A stretch of 53,406 bases of DNA from Verrucomicrobiota bacterium (GTDB lineage: Bacteria; Verrucomicrobiota; Verrucomicrobiia; Opitutales; UBA953). The stretch spans positions 1-53,406 of the forward strand of contig JAURFU010000007.1 in the NCBI GenBank assembly GCA_030834165.1, in the 5' to 3' direction. The notes below the pieces were generated by a model. That model was not told the origin of the DNA. It saw nothing but the letters and a program-made list of their open reading frames with translations, and did not search any database. Shown here one piece after another: positions 29,171 through 38,099 of the stretch (positions within the stretch are counted from its first letter, which is position 1; each line of letters begins with the position of its first letter). The translations under genes and the position numbers were made by a program.

Positions 29171-29629
29171 TTAGCGCGCGATGTCGTTCCGGCTGAGCAC
29201 GGTGATGCCGTGGCTGGAAAGGACGGAGGCCGCGAGTTCCTGGGCTTCGGTGCGCACGACAAGTCCGTAGCGGCCGTTGGGGCGGAAAAGGAACGGGTAG
29301 ACGTAATGGATGTTGATCTCGGCCTTGAGCAGGACGCCGGTCACGTCCTTCAGCTGGGCCTCGGACTGGAGTTCGATCGCCACGACGGGGACGTCGTCAT
29401 GGGCGAAGCGGTGCTCATCGAGGACCTGCTCCGCTCGCTCGGGGTAGTCGACGACGATGCGGATGATGGTCGAATCGGTCGTGTCGACCAGGCACAGGGC
29501 CATGATATGCACGTCGGCGCCGGCCAGGGATTCGACGAGCTCGTTGAGTCGTCCTACCTTGTTCTCGACGAAGATGGAGAACTGGCGGACAGGTCCGAGG
29601 TCGGGTTGCTGGGAGAGTTCGGCGGCCAT
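29171..29629 (-). CDS. ACT-domain protein (tandem ACT)
   Basis: 152 residues. The first ACT unit (about 14-80) begins VRQFSIFVENKVGRLNELVESLAGADVHI, the classic beta-alpha-beta start with Gly-Arg-Leu at the ligand turn. The second (about 82-150) includes VTGVLLKAEINIHYVYPFL. No catalytic domain is attached. Free-standing ACT proteins bind amino acids and act as regulators or sensors. It is monocistronic and divergent from the TonB-dependent receptor. Confidence 0.88.
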   Translation of the reverse strand: MAAELSQQPDLGPVRQFSIFVENKVGRLNELVESLAGADVHIMALCLVDTTDSTIIRIVVDYPERAEQVLDEHRFAHDDVPVVAIELQSEAQLKDVTGVLLKAEINIHYVYPFLFRPNGRYGLVVRTEAQELAASVLSSHGITVLSRNDIAR

Positions 29630-29710
29630 CGACCCCTACTATGCCATAACCAACGCCATTCTCCAGCCCCATTTGCCCCAGCCAGCAAGGGGATACTTGA
29701 CTAACATATA

Positions 29711-29724
29711 CGTATCTAGATACG
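29711..29724. promoter_or_regulatory. Palindrome upstream of TonB-dependent receptor
   Basis: Perfect 14-bp palindrome CGTATCTAGATACG, 11 bp before the receptor start and just after a TTGACT box (29697-29702) that may be a -35 element. It sits where a repressor would block initiation. The regulator is not identified. Confidence 0.45.
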
Positions 29725-29734
29725 AAGATACATA

Positions 29735-31576
29735 ATGTTGACCTTCGCTGCCCTTCTCCTCGCCCAGGCGCCGACGCGCCTACCCGAGACCGTCGTGGTC
29801 GAAACCCGACAGGCCAAGCCCTTGGCCGAGACCTCCGCTTCCGTCAGCCGGCTCGACGTGGCCGCGGCGACCGACGCCGGGCAGACGACCCTGACGAGCC
29901 TGCTCGGCGGCGCCCCCGGCGTGTTCGCGACGGAGCAATCCGGCGAGGGTTCCGTCGGCGCGCTCTTCCTGCGCGGCGCCAACTCCACCCAGACGGCGGT
30001 GCTCCTCGACGGACGTAGGTTGCCTCAGGGTTTCTCCAATTCCTACGAGATCGGTCGTTACCGCATCTTCGGACTGGCCTCGGTCGAAGTGCTCCGCGGC
30101 CCCTCCTCCACCCTTTACGGCGCCAACGCGCTCGGCGGCGTCATCGACCTGCGCCAGCAATCCCCGCTCACGGCACGCAATGGCTCGACGCTGGTCGCCG
30201 AAGGCGGCTCCTACGGACGCGGGACGCTCAACTACGCGTTGCTAACGAACAACGCCGAGGCGGGTCAAGCGGCCACCCAGGGAACGGCCCTCTCGCTCAC
30301 GGCCACGCATGACGACGGCTTCCGTCCCAACGCCGACCGCGAGGCCGTCAGCGCCTTCCTGAAACACGAACAGCGGCTGGCGCCGAACCTCGTCTTCGAT
30401 TTGGTGGGCTCGGCCGACCACGGCAAGGCCGGCCTGCCCGGACAGCAGCTCGGCGGCCCGCCCAACCTCACCGACTGGCAGCGTGACGGCGGCTGGCTGC
30501 TTTCGCCGGGCCTTCGCTTCCGGGACGAAACCACCGAAGCCTCGATCTTCTGGTCGCGCGCCGGCTCATCGATCGAAAGCCTGACCGCACCCTACGCCAA
30601 CCGCTACCTGCTCGACCGCGATGAAGTCACCGCGACCATCGACCGTCGCGTCCGCCCCGACCTCACCCTCGGGCTCGGCCTCAGCTACGAAAGCACTTCG
30701 TTCGACCAGTTCGACGTGGCAGCGAACAGCCTCACCTGGGCGGATACCCAGGAAAGCCTCGGCGTCTGGACCCGCGCCGAATGGCAGGTCACCGCCAACG
30801 ACCGCCTCCGCGCCGCGGTACGCGCCGATCGGTTCACGGATTTCGCCGGCAAGACGACCGGCGACGTCACCTACAGCCGACGCCTCAGCAAAGAGAAGCT
30901 CGCCCACGTCAAGGTCGGCACGGCCTACCGCGCGCCGGCGGCGAACGACCTCGCCTACGGCACGCACCTCGGCCTCCCGCTGCGACCGGAGAGCAACACC
31001 GGCTTCGAGATCGGCCTGCGACACGAGGACCTCGTCCCCGGCGCGCTCTCCTGGACCCTCGTCGCGTTCCGCAACGACCTGAGCGACCTCATCGATTACA
31101 ACCCGATCAGCTACCAGACCTACAACATCGCGGAAGCGCGCACCCAAGGCTTGGAGGCGGGCGTGGAGACTCGCCCGACCAAAGGCCTGCGTCTCTTCGG
31201 GGCCGCCACGTGGCTCGACAGCCAGATCGTCTCTTCTGACTACTTCCTCGGGACCGGCCTCACCGGCGACAAACTGCTGCGTCGCCCCACCCTGACCTTA
31301 TCGCTCGGGGCCGAGGTCATGCCGGACGACGACTGGACCTTCGGCGTCTCCGCCGCGCACCTGCGCGGACGCGAAGATTTCGACTGGAACGCCTACGCGC
31401 GGACGGCCCTGCCCGATGCGACGTTCGTGCGACTTTGGATCCGCCGGGTGCTGTCGGACCGCACCGAGATCTCCCTGCGCCTCGAAAACCTCTTCGGTGA
31501 AGACGCCCCGCCCGCGGCGTTCGGCTTCCCGGCCCAGCCCCGTTCGGCTTATCTCAGCCTGACGCGTCGCTTCTAA
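29735..31576 (+). CDS. TonB-dependent outer-membrane receptor, BtuB-like
   Basis: 613 residues. A short signal is followed by a TonB-box-like stretch (ETVVVETRQ). The plug domain (about 30-150) has LRGANSTQTAVLLDGRRL, VEVLRGPSSTLYGANALGGVI, and the C-terminal 22-strand barrel ends in Phe (YLSLTRRF). The size is that of BtuB or small siderophore receptors. It imports a scarce ligand through the outer membrane using TonB energy. No cobalamin riboswitch or transport genes lie nearby, so the ligand is open. Confidence 0.92.
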   Translation: MLTFAALLLAQAPTRLPETVVVETRQAKPLAETSASVSRLDVAAATDAGQTTLTSLLGGAPGVFATEQSGEGSVGALFLRGANSTQTAVLLDGRRLPQGFSNSYEIGRYRIFGLASVEVLRGPSSTLYGANALGGVIDLRQQSPLTARNGSTLVAEGGSYGRGTLNYALLTNNAEAGQAATQGTALSLTATHDDGFRPNADREAVSAFLKHEQRLAPNLVFDLVGSADHGKAGLPGQQLGGPPNLTDWQRDGGWLLSPGLRFRDETTEASIFWSRAGSSIESLTAPYANRYLLDRDEVTATIDRRVRPDLTLGLGLSYESTSFDQFDVAANSLTWADTQESLGVWTRAEWQVTANDRLRAAVRADRFTDFAGKTTGDVTYSRRLSKEKLAHVKVGTAYRAPAANDLAYGTHLGLPLRPESNTGFEIGLRHEDLVPGALSWTLVAFRNDLSDLIDYNPISYQTYNIAEARTQGLEAGVETRPTKGLRLFGAATWLDSQIVSSDYFLGTGLTGDKLLRRPTLTLSLGAEVMPDDDWTFGVSAAHLRGREDFDWNAYARTALPDATFVRLWIRRVLSDRTEISLRLENLFGEDAPPAAFGFPAQPRSAYLSLTRRF

Positions 31577-31663
31577 GCACGACGTCGGCGGTCCCGGATA
31601 TTCACACCGGTCCCAATCCGTTTGCATCCCGGACGCGGATGGGCAAAGTCCGTGCTCCTTCCC

Positions 31664-32116
31664 ATGAGCCGGTTCTACTTCGCCTATGCCTCCAATCTGG
31701 ACTCCACCCAGATGGAGCGGCGTTGCCCGGGCTCGAGCTACCGCGGCAAGGCCTTCCTGCCCAAGCATCGGCTGGCCTTCACCCACCCCAGTTCCACCTG
31801 GGGCGGCGGCTCGGCGGACATCCTTGAAGACCAGGACACCCCCGGTGTCTGGGGCGCGGTCTACGAGATGACGCCCGATGACTGGAAGCGTATGGATGAA
31901 GCCGAAGGCACCGCCTACAAGCGCGTCAAGCTGTCCGTGCTCGAAGCCGGCCTGGAAGACTGCCCCCTCGACTGCCAGGCGTACAAGGTCGTCGACCCGA
32001 CCGGCCCTCACCTGCCCTCGCGCCTCTACCACGAGAAGATCGTCCGCGGTGCCCTGGCCCGCGGCCTGCCCGCCGGCTGGATCGCCTGGCTTCGCGGCCT
32101 CTCCATCAAAGGCTGA
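31664..32116 (+). CDS. Gamma-glutamylcyclotransferase-like (AIG2/GGCT fold) protein
   Basis: 150 residues from ATG 31664 (MSRFYFAYASNLD), where the GGCT core starts; the frame opens 14 codons earlier. YFAYASNLDSTQM corresponds to the substrate-binding YGSN loop, and E81 in MDEAEGTAYKR to the catalytic Glu. By family it cyclises gamma-glutamyl amino acids to 5-oxoproline, though many bacterial members have unknown substrates. The stop is 1 bp from the start of the glycosylase gene, so the two share a transcript. Confidence 0.85.
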   Translation: MSRFYFAYASNLDSTQMERRCPGSSYRGKAFLPKHRLAFTHPSSTWGGGSADILEDQDTPGVWGAVYEMTPDDWKRMDEAEGTAYKRVKLSVLEAGLEDCPLDCQAYKVVDPTGPHLPSRLYHEKIVRGALARGLPAGWIAWLRGLSIKG

Positions 32117-32117
32117 C

Positions 32118-32675
32118 GTGAGCCGCGAGAAGCCACGCTGCTTCTGGTGCGGAGATGATCCGCTCTACGTCGCGTATCACGATGAGGAATGGGGCGTGCC
32201 GGTCCGCGACGACCGTAGGCTCTTCGAACAACTCATCCTCGAGGGCGCGCAGGCCGGCCTTTCCTGGATCACGGTGCTGAAGAAACGGGAGCACTATCGC
32301 AAGGCCCTCGCCGGCTTCGACGTCCGGAAGCTCGCCCGCTTCGACGACAAGAAAGTCGTTGCCCTGATGCGGAACGCGGGACTCGTCCGACATCGCGGCA
32401 AGCTGGAATCCGTCGCGCTCAACGCGCGCGCCTTCATCTCGATCCAGGAAGAGCACGGCAGCTTTTCGCAATGGCTCTGGGCGCACGTCGACGACGCCCC
32501 CGTGGTGCGACGCTCACGTCGCCCCCGACCGACCTCTGCCGTCGCGGAGAAGATCTCCAAGGAACTGAAGCGACGCGGCATGAAGTTCGTCGGCCCGACG
32601 ATCATCCAAGCCTACCTGCAGGCCGTCGGCGTGTTCGACGAACACCTGCCGGGCTGTTGGAAGGCAGAGAAATAG
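32118..32675 (+). CDS. tag: DNA-3-methyladenine glycosylase I
   Basis: 185 residues from GTG 32118, directly after the preceding stop. CFWCGDDPLYVAYHDEEWGVP matches E. coli Tag, with zinc ligands C8 and H21 plus His and Cys in EHLPGCW near the end. LFEQLILEGAQAGLSWITVLKKRE is the family signature. It excises 3-methyladenine from alkylated DNA in base excision repair. Confidence 0.95.
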   Translation: MSREKPRCFWCGDDPLYVAYHDEEWGVPVRDDRRLFEQLILEGAQAGLSWITVLKKREHYRKALAGFDVRKLARFDDKKVVALMRNAGLVRHRGKLESVALNARAFISIQEEHGSFSQWLWAHVDDAPVVRRSRRPRPTSAVAEKISKELKRRGMKFVGPTIIQAYLQAVGVFDEHLPGCWKAEK

Positions 32676-32701
32676 AGTATCGAGTCTGGAGTATCGAGTA
32701 T
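32673..32701. repeat. Dispersed 29-bp repeat, copy 1
   Basis: TAGAGTATCGAGTCTGGAGT and following bases contain GAGTATCGAGT-type units in tandem. It matches 49735-49763 at 28 of 29 positions. Both copies follow the 3' end of a plus-strand gene, suggesting a REP-like intergenic element. Confidence 0.6.
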
Positions 32702-32787
32702 AGGTCGAATCACACACCCCTACGCAGGCTGATAAGGCGTGAACCCAAGAACAGGCGCGGCGAAGCCACGCCCCTGCCCTGTCGCGA

Positions 32788-35163
32788 TCAGCGGATGGCG
32801 GGCGAGAGGCCGTTGACGGAGACGGCGAGCTTCTCGGTCGTAGGCTCGATGGTCCGCTTCACGAGCACCTTGCCGCCGCAGACGATGGCGAACTGGGTCG
32901 GCTGGACCGACGCCGGCACGTTGACGTGGAACTTGTTCATGTGCTTCGCATCGATGCGTCGGTCCGGGAGACGGAAACGCAGGAGGCCCTTCTTCGTCTC
33001 CACGACGAGCTGGCAGTCGGATGGCTTCACCTCGGCGGAGTCGTCCGCGTAACAATACCCGAGCGAACCATGCAGGGCCGGATAGGCGTAGCTGGTCAGC
33101 TGGGCCGAAGGATCGTAATACCCGACCAACGTGACCACCGCGACGCCGAAGGCCTGCGGCTTTCGCTCGATGGAATCTTCGCCGCCCTTGGCTTCCTGCC
33201 ACAGCCTGCCATCCGAGACATAGGCCTGGGTGAAACCGCGGGAGACCGTCACCTGCGTGCCGTTCATCAGGAGAGTCGAAGCATAACCCGCGCCGTGGTT
33301 GATGGAGACCAAGCGTCCCTTGTTGGCGGAGGAGGCCGCCGGCAGGGGGATTTCCTTGGTCCAATTACCGTCGCCCATCGCGATCTCCACGCGCTCGTTC
33401 TCGGCGAGCAGCTTCGTCAGGCTCGCTTCGCTCAGCCCCTTGATCGGCGCGGCGACGGCACGTCCTTTCGGCAGACGATGGCTGAAAGGCTCCATGCGCT
33501 TGGACTCCTCGTTCCACTTGCTGAAACCCGTGGGCGAAAGCGGATCGAAGACCGCCTTCGACTCGAAGAACTTCTGGATCAGGGCCGCGCTGTTCGGCGT
33601 GTAGAGAGTGAAGCGGTTGAAGGACGAGAACGGCGCGCCGCCGGCCATGGCGTCGAAGCCGTAGGCACGTCCGTCGAACGGCGGCTGCGACCGGCCCTCG
33701 AGCGTGGCGTCCTTGCCGGTCCGGAGCGGCCCGAAATTCGGGAGGAAGCGGCGCTTGTCGGCGTCCCAGCCCCAGGTCGAGTTGACCTGGTCGGCCGCGC
33801 GATGGACCGACCCCTTGAAGCCGTCGACGTAATGGCCGAGACCGTAGTTATGGCCGACCTCGTGGCTGAACTCGTTGCCGAGGGAGTTGTCGAGGGTGAC
33901 CATGCCGTTGCCGCCCGAGCCGCCGTGCACCTGGACGCCGTTGGAGTACACGCCACGACTGTTATGAGCCGCAAGCTGCGCGACGGCGTAGGGATGGTTC
34001 TTCTCGCCGGCGCCGGCGGTGCTATGGAGCCCGTAGTTGGCGTTGTCGATGCCGTGCGAGATCAGTTCCTTGCCGATGTGCTGGCGCATCGCGCCTTCGT
34101 GCCAGCCGCCCTTGCTGGGATCGACATCGGTGAGCAGCACGCCCGTCGGCAACATCACTTCCTTGAAGTACTGGGGCGCATACTGGCTCACGACCAGCTG
34201 GCTGGCCGGCAGGGTCTGGAAATATTCGCGGTGCGCCTCACGGTCGGCGGCGAAATGGAAGGCGCCACGCGGCGTGGTCAGGAAGCCCAGGTCGATCGTG
34301 TGCAGCAGCAGCTGCGTCGGCGCGCCGACATCGATCGGCGAAAGCTCGCCCGTCGCCTTGCCTTGGACGAAGCGCAGGGAGAACCCCGGGCGAATCCATT
34401 CCCCGGGCAGGTCGACGCTCCACGCGTCGCTCGCATAACGCAGCCCGTTGTTCTCGAGCTCACCTTCGCGGAACCAGCGGCCCGCGGAGGCCTTGAAGAG
34501 CACGGTCATGCCGCGCGAGACCTGCATCTTGCCGTCGCCGTAATGGACCGTCGAACCGTAGCCCGCTCCGGCCTTGACGCGCACGACCTTGCCGTCGACG
34601 GCTTTCGCCGAAGGCAGATAGATATCCCGCACCCAGCGTCCGTCGGCCGTGGCGACTTCGACGAGCGCGTTCCTGCCCAGCATGGCACGCAGCTCGGCGC
34701 CGTCCTTGTCCGCCAGCTTCGCGATGCTGGCGGCATCTTCGATCAGACCGAGGGTGTCGCCCTTGGGCTTGAAATCCAAACCGGCCGGCGGAACACCTTC
34801 CACGAAATAAGCCGTCTTAGGAAGCATCTCCGGCGGGGACATTTTCGCCGAACCAAGGACCTTGCCGGCTCCGTCCAGCACCGTGACCGAGATCGGCGTG
34901 GCGTCGGACCGCAGCGGGCGAACCATCAGGAGCGCCTTGCGCAGGCTGATCAGACGGGGCTGGCGATCGTCTTCACGGGGCCGCGCAGGAATGATCTGGC
35001 TCTGAGCAAAAAGCACCTGCGCCTCGAAGTCACCTTTGAGATCGTTCTTCGGCGCCGTGGTGTTGAACACCAAGGCGGATTCAACAGCGCCCGAAGCGGC
35101 GAGGGATGACGGAGAATGACCGGCGATGAGCAGACCAATCAAAAGAGCGACACGAGGGGACAT
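32788..35163 (-). CDS. Secreted zinc metalloprotease, StcE/TagA-like (peptidase M66)
   Basis: 791 residues from ATG 35163, which begins a signal peptide (LLIGLLIAGHSPSSLAA). The zinc site NEFSHEVGHNYGLGHY (His 434, 438, 444, Glu 435) is nearly identical to that of StcE, the mucinase of enterohaemorrhagic E. coli. NGVQVHGGSGGNG precedes it, and the C-terminus (MNKFHVNVP, LGYCYADDS) also follows StcE. Two copies of a roughly 70-residue beta module (about 166-234 and 590-658; D-G-x-W, GAGY-x-S-T, VSRG) flank the catalytic domain, as in TagA proteins. By family it cuts mucin-type O-glycosylated proteins. Its occurrence in this group is unusual. Monocistronic, 112 bp from tag. Confidence 0.92.
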   Translation of the reverse strand: MSPRVALLIGLLIAGHSPSSLAASGAVESALVFNTTAPKNDLKGDFEAQVLFAQSQIIPARPREDDRQPRLISLRKALLMVRPLRSDATPISVTVLDGAGKVLGSAKMSPPEMLPKTAYFVEGVPPAGLDFKPKGDTLGLIEDAASIAKLADKDGAELRAMLGRNALVEVATADGRWVRDIYLPSAKAVDGKVVRVKAGAGYGSTVHYGDGKMQVSRGMTVLFKASAGRWFREGELENNGLRYASDAWSVDLPGEWIRPGFSLRFVQGKATGELSPIDVGAPTQLLLHTIDLGFLTTPRGAFHFAADREAHREYFQTLPASQLVVSQYAPQYFKEVMLPTGVLLTDVDPSKGGWHEGAMRQHIGKELISHGIDNANYGLHSTAGAGEKNHPYAVAQLAAHNSRGVYSNGVQVHGGSGGNGMVTLDNSLGNEFSHEVGHNYGLGHYVDGFKGSVHRAADQVNSTWGWDADKRRFLPNFGPLRTGKDATLEGRSQPPFDGRAYGFDAMAGGAPFSSFNRFTLYTPNSAALIQKFFESKAVFDPLSPTGFSKWNEESKRMEPFSHRLPKGRAVAAPIKGLSEASLTKLLAENERVEIAMGDGNWTKEIPLPAASSANKGRLVSINHGAGYASTLLMNGTQVTVSRGFTQAYVSDGRLWQEAKGGEDSIERKPQAFGVAVVTLVGYYDPSAQLTSYAYPALHGSLGYCYADDSAEVKPSDCQLVVETKKGLLRFRLPDRRIDAKHMNKFHVNVPASVQPTQFAIVCGGKVLVKRTIEPTTEKLAVSVNGLSPAIR

Positions 35164-35405
35164 GAGACGGGGTATGCATGAAAGAAAACGCCGAGCTTTA
35201 ACCATCGGCAAGGACGGAGACCCCCTTTAATCGGCTGATTCCGCTCAACTACGCCTGCTTTTCTGCCCTCCGCCAACTGCCCGCAGTCATCGATGCTTTG
35301 TGCGGAACCTCCTGCCCTCATATCGCTCCAATACGGTGGACAGCCGGGGCCGGTTTCAGCAATTCTGCCGTCTACTGCCCCGCACTATCCCCCATTTCCT
35401 ATCAT

Positions 35406-37994
35406 ATGAAATCCCTGACCCGCACCTCCTTGTCCCTGGCCTTGGCGCTGGCGACCCTGACCGGCCTCGCGCAGGAGCCCGCCAAGAAGCCTGACGCCAA
35501 GCCGCTTCCTAAGTGGGAAGCGATGGACTACGGCCGCTTCCTGTCGGCCTCGATCGACAATAGCCAAGGCAAGAGCCCGTTCGAACAGAAGGGCTGCGCC
35601 GCGAACAAGGCCGTGCTCGTGAACCTCGGCAACCGTGAAGCCGGTTACGCCTTCGACACCGACACCCTTCGCGGCGCCGGCGCCTGGACGGGCGGGTGGA
35701 TGCAGACCAAGGGCGTCGCCTTCGACGGCAAGCATGGCCCCAACCCCGGCCCCGCCGTCGGCGCCAAGGTCTACTTCGAAACGAACCCCGGCCCCGGCTG
35801 GAGCTTCAACGGCTCCTTCAACGAAACGCGTTCCCTGCCCAAAGGACCTGAGGGCGTGATGTCCAAGATCCCGCTCGGTCCGCTCCCGCGCGAACATGCC
35901 AAGTATCAGGGACTCTACCTCCACGGCGACCGCGTCGTCTTCGCCTACACCGTCGGTGGCGCCGAAGTCCTCGAGTCCGCCGAACTGGAGAAGGTCGGCG
36001 ACGTCTCCGTGCTCTCGCGCTCCTTCACCGTCGTGAAGGGCGAGCTCGACGCCTCCGTTCGCCTCCTCGACCTGCCCTACGGCGGCAAGGTCGACCTCGC
36101 CGACGGCGCCAACGCGATCGTCCGCATGGAAATCCCGCTCCCGCCCGAGCAGCCCGGCAAGAAGGCCGACCCGAAGGCCAAGGCCAAGACCACCAAGGCC
36201 GCCAAGAACGCCCCGGCCATCGTGAAGCCGGCCGACGAACTCACCACGGTCACCGTCAACGGCCTGCCCAACGGCTCGATCCTGAGCAACAAGGGCAACT
36301 TCCTCGCGCTCAAGCTCGCCAAGGTCGCCGCCGGCACCTCGTTCAAGGTCTCCTTCGCCCACGGCGCGATCAACGCCGGGGACGTGCTGCGCAAGGTGAC
36401 CTCCCGCGTCGCCGCCGCCGCCGACCTCCGCGCCTTCACGAAGGGCGGCCCTGCCCACTGGACGCAGGAAGTCGTCACCGAAGGCACGCTCGGCGAGACC
36501 GACCAGGCCAAGCAGATCGAGACGCTCAAGGGCCGCATCGAAAGCGAGACCGACGCCGCGCAGAAGCAGTCCCTGAAGGACCAGCTCGCCGAAGTGCAGG
36601 CCGCTCCCTACCTCGTCGACACCGTCACCATCCCCGCCGAGAACCCTTACAACTCCTGGATCCGCGTCGGCGCGATCGACTTCTTCCAGGACGGCCGCAT
36701 CGCCTTCTCCACCTGGAGCGGCGACGTCTGGGTCGGCAAGTTCGCCGATGACAAGCTCAGCAAGATCACCTGGCGCCGCTACGCCACCGGCATCTTCCAC
36801 GGCCTCGGCCTGAAGATCGTCAACGAGCAGATCTACGTCCTCGGCCGCGATCAGATCACGATCCTCCACGACTTCAACAAGGACGGCGAAGCCGACTTCT
36901 ACCAGAACTTCAACAACGACGTCCAGGTGACCTCGAACTTCCACGAGTTCATGTTCGACCTGCAGACGGACGCGCAGGGCAACTTCTACTTCCTCAAGGG
37001 CGGCCCCGTGAATCCGGGAGGCCGTGGCTGGGGTCCCCTCAGCGACCACCATGGTTGCATCTTCAAGGTCTCGGCCGACGGCCAGAAGTTCGAAGTCTAC
37101 GCCACCGGCATCCGCGCCCCGAACGGCATGGGCGTCGGCCCCAACGGCGAAGTCTCCAACGGCGACAACCAGGGCACCTGGGTCCCGGTCGACTATCTCC
37201 ACTTCTCCAAGCCGGGCGAGTTCATCGAAGTCCCCGACCTCGCCCACCGCGCCCCGGCCCCGACGAAGTACAGCCCGCACCTCTGCTGGATCCCGTATGA
37301 CGTCGACAACTCCAACGGCGGCCAGATCTGGGTGCCGGCCAACAAGGGCAAGTGGGGTCCGTTCGAAGGCCGCATGCTCTACCTCTCCTACGGCAAGTCC
37401 TCGCTCTTCGCGGTCCTCCAGGAACGCGTCGGCGACGTCGCCCAGGGCGGCGTGGTGAAGTTCCCGCTGAAGTTCGCCACCGGCCTGATGCGCGCGCGCT
37501 TCAACCCGGCCGACGGGCAGCTCTACGTCTCCGGCCTCAAGGGCTGGCAGACCAACGGGGTGAAGGACGGCGCCATCCAGCGCGTCCGCTACACCGGCAA
37601 GTCCGTCACGATGCCGGAAGCCCTCCACGTCTCCAAGAAGGGCATCACCGTGCGCTTCACCGGCGCGCTCGACAAGAAGTCGGCCTCCGACGCCCAGAAC
37701 TGGTCCCTCGAGCAGTACAACTACCTCTACTCCGGCGCCTACGGCTCCGACACGTACAAGGTCAGCAAGCCCGAGGAGAAAGGTTCCGACCAGGTGCCGA
37801 TCAAGTCCGTCAAGCTCGCCGACGACGGCAAGTCGGTCTTCCTCGAAGTCGACGGACTCGTCCCGGTGATGCAGATGCGCATCAAGATGAACGTGAAGGC
37901 CGTCGACGGTTCGCGCGTGCCGGACGACATCGCGCACACGATCAACGTGGTGCCCGAGAAGGAAGGCGAAGACTACCGCTCGTTCGCCAAGTAA
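35406..37994 (+). CDS. Exported DUF6797-type / sugar-dehydrogenase-like beta-propeller protein
   Basis: 862 residues from ATG 35406 with a signal peptide (SLSLALALATLTGLAQ). Residues about 30-310 resemble the DUF6797 domain of this phylum. A Lys/Ala-rich linker follows (about 265-295). From about 420, repeated propeller-like motifs (YNSWIRVGAIDFFQDGRIAF, FHEFMFDLQTDAQGNFYFLKGG, GIRAPNGMGVGPNGEVSNGDNQG) resemble the PVC-group membrane-bound dehydrogenases. A five-haem cytochrome follows on the same strand, so it may oxidise a sugar or derivative and pass electrons on. Substrate and cofactor are unknown. Confidence 0.75.
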   Translation: MKSLTRTSLSLALALATLTGLAQEPAKKPDAKPLPKWEAMDYGRFLSASIDNSQGKSPFEQKGCAANKAVLVNLGNREAGYAFDTDTLRGAGAWTGGWMQTKGVAFDGKHGPNPGPAVGAKVYFETNPGPGWSFNGSFNETRSLPKGPEGVMSKIPLGPLPREHAKYQGLYLHGDRVVFAYTVGGAEVLESAELEKVGDVSVLSRSFTVVKGELDASVRLLDLPYGGKVDLADGANAIVRMEIPLPPEQPGKKADPKAKAKTTKAAKNAPAIVKPADELTTVTVNGLPNGSILSNKGNFLALKLAKVAAGTSFKVSFAHGAINAGDVLRKVTSRVAAAADLRAFTKGGPAHWTQEVVTEGTLGETDQAKQIETLKGRIESETDAAQKQSLKDQLAEVQAAPYLVDTVTIPAENPYNSWIRVGAIDFFQDGRIAFSTWSGDVWVGKFADDKLSKITWRRYATGIFHGLGLKIVNEQIYVLGRDQITILHDFNKDGEADFYQNFNNDVQVTSNFHEFMFDLQTDAQGNFYFLKGGPVNPGGRGWGPLSDHHGCIFKVSADGQKFEVYATGIRAPNGMGVGPNGEVSNGDNQGTWVPVDYLHFSKPGEFIEVPDLAHRAPAPTKYSPHLCWIPYDVDNSNGGQIWVPANKGKWGPFEGRMLYLSYGKSSLFAVLQERVGDVAQGGVVKFPLKFATGLMRARFNPADGQLYVSGLKGWQTNGVKDGAIQRVRYTGKSVTMPEALHVSKKGITVRFTGALDKKSASDAQNWSLEQYNYLYSGAYGSDTYKVSKPEEKGSDQVPIKSVKLADDGKSVFLEVDGLVPVMQMRIKMNVKAVDGSRVPDDIAHTINVVPEKEGEDYRSFAK

Positions 37995-38019
37995 GCTGAG
38001 GCGAATTCCTCATCGACGA

Positions 38020-38046
38020 AGGCCCGGTTCACGCCGGGCCTTCTTG
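38020..38046 (+). terminator. Intrinsic terminator
   Basis: Perfect 9-bp stem AAGGCCCGG/CCGGGCCTT (38020-38028 with 38035-38043) followed by a weak T-rich stretch, 26 bp after the DUF6797 gene. Confidence 0.65.
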
Positions 38047-38099
38047 TTGGGGGCTTGCCTGACGGCGGGAATGCGTCCCAATAGACGTGCACCGCCGCC

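Noticed and set aside
29640-29734. Cobalamin riboswitch before the BtuB-like receptor
   Set aside because: The gap is under 110 bp and lacks a B12-box-like sequence; too short for the known structure.
35385-37937. 850-residue open frame on the minus strand
   Set aside because: Antisense shadow of the DUF6797 gene. The composition (Val/Asp/Glu/Gly/Leu repeats) is the usual product of high-GC codon bias, with no family motif.
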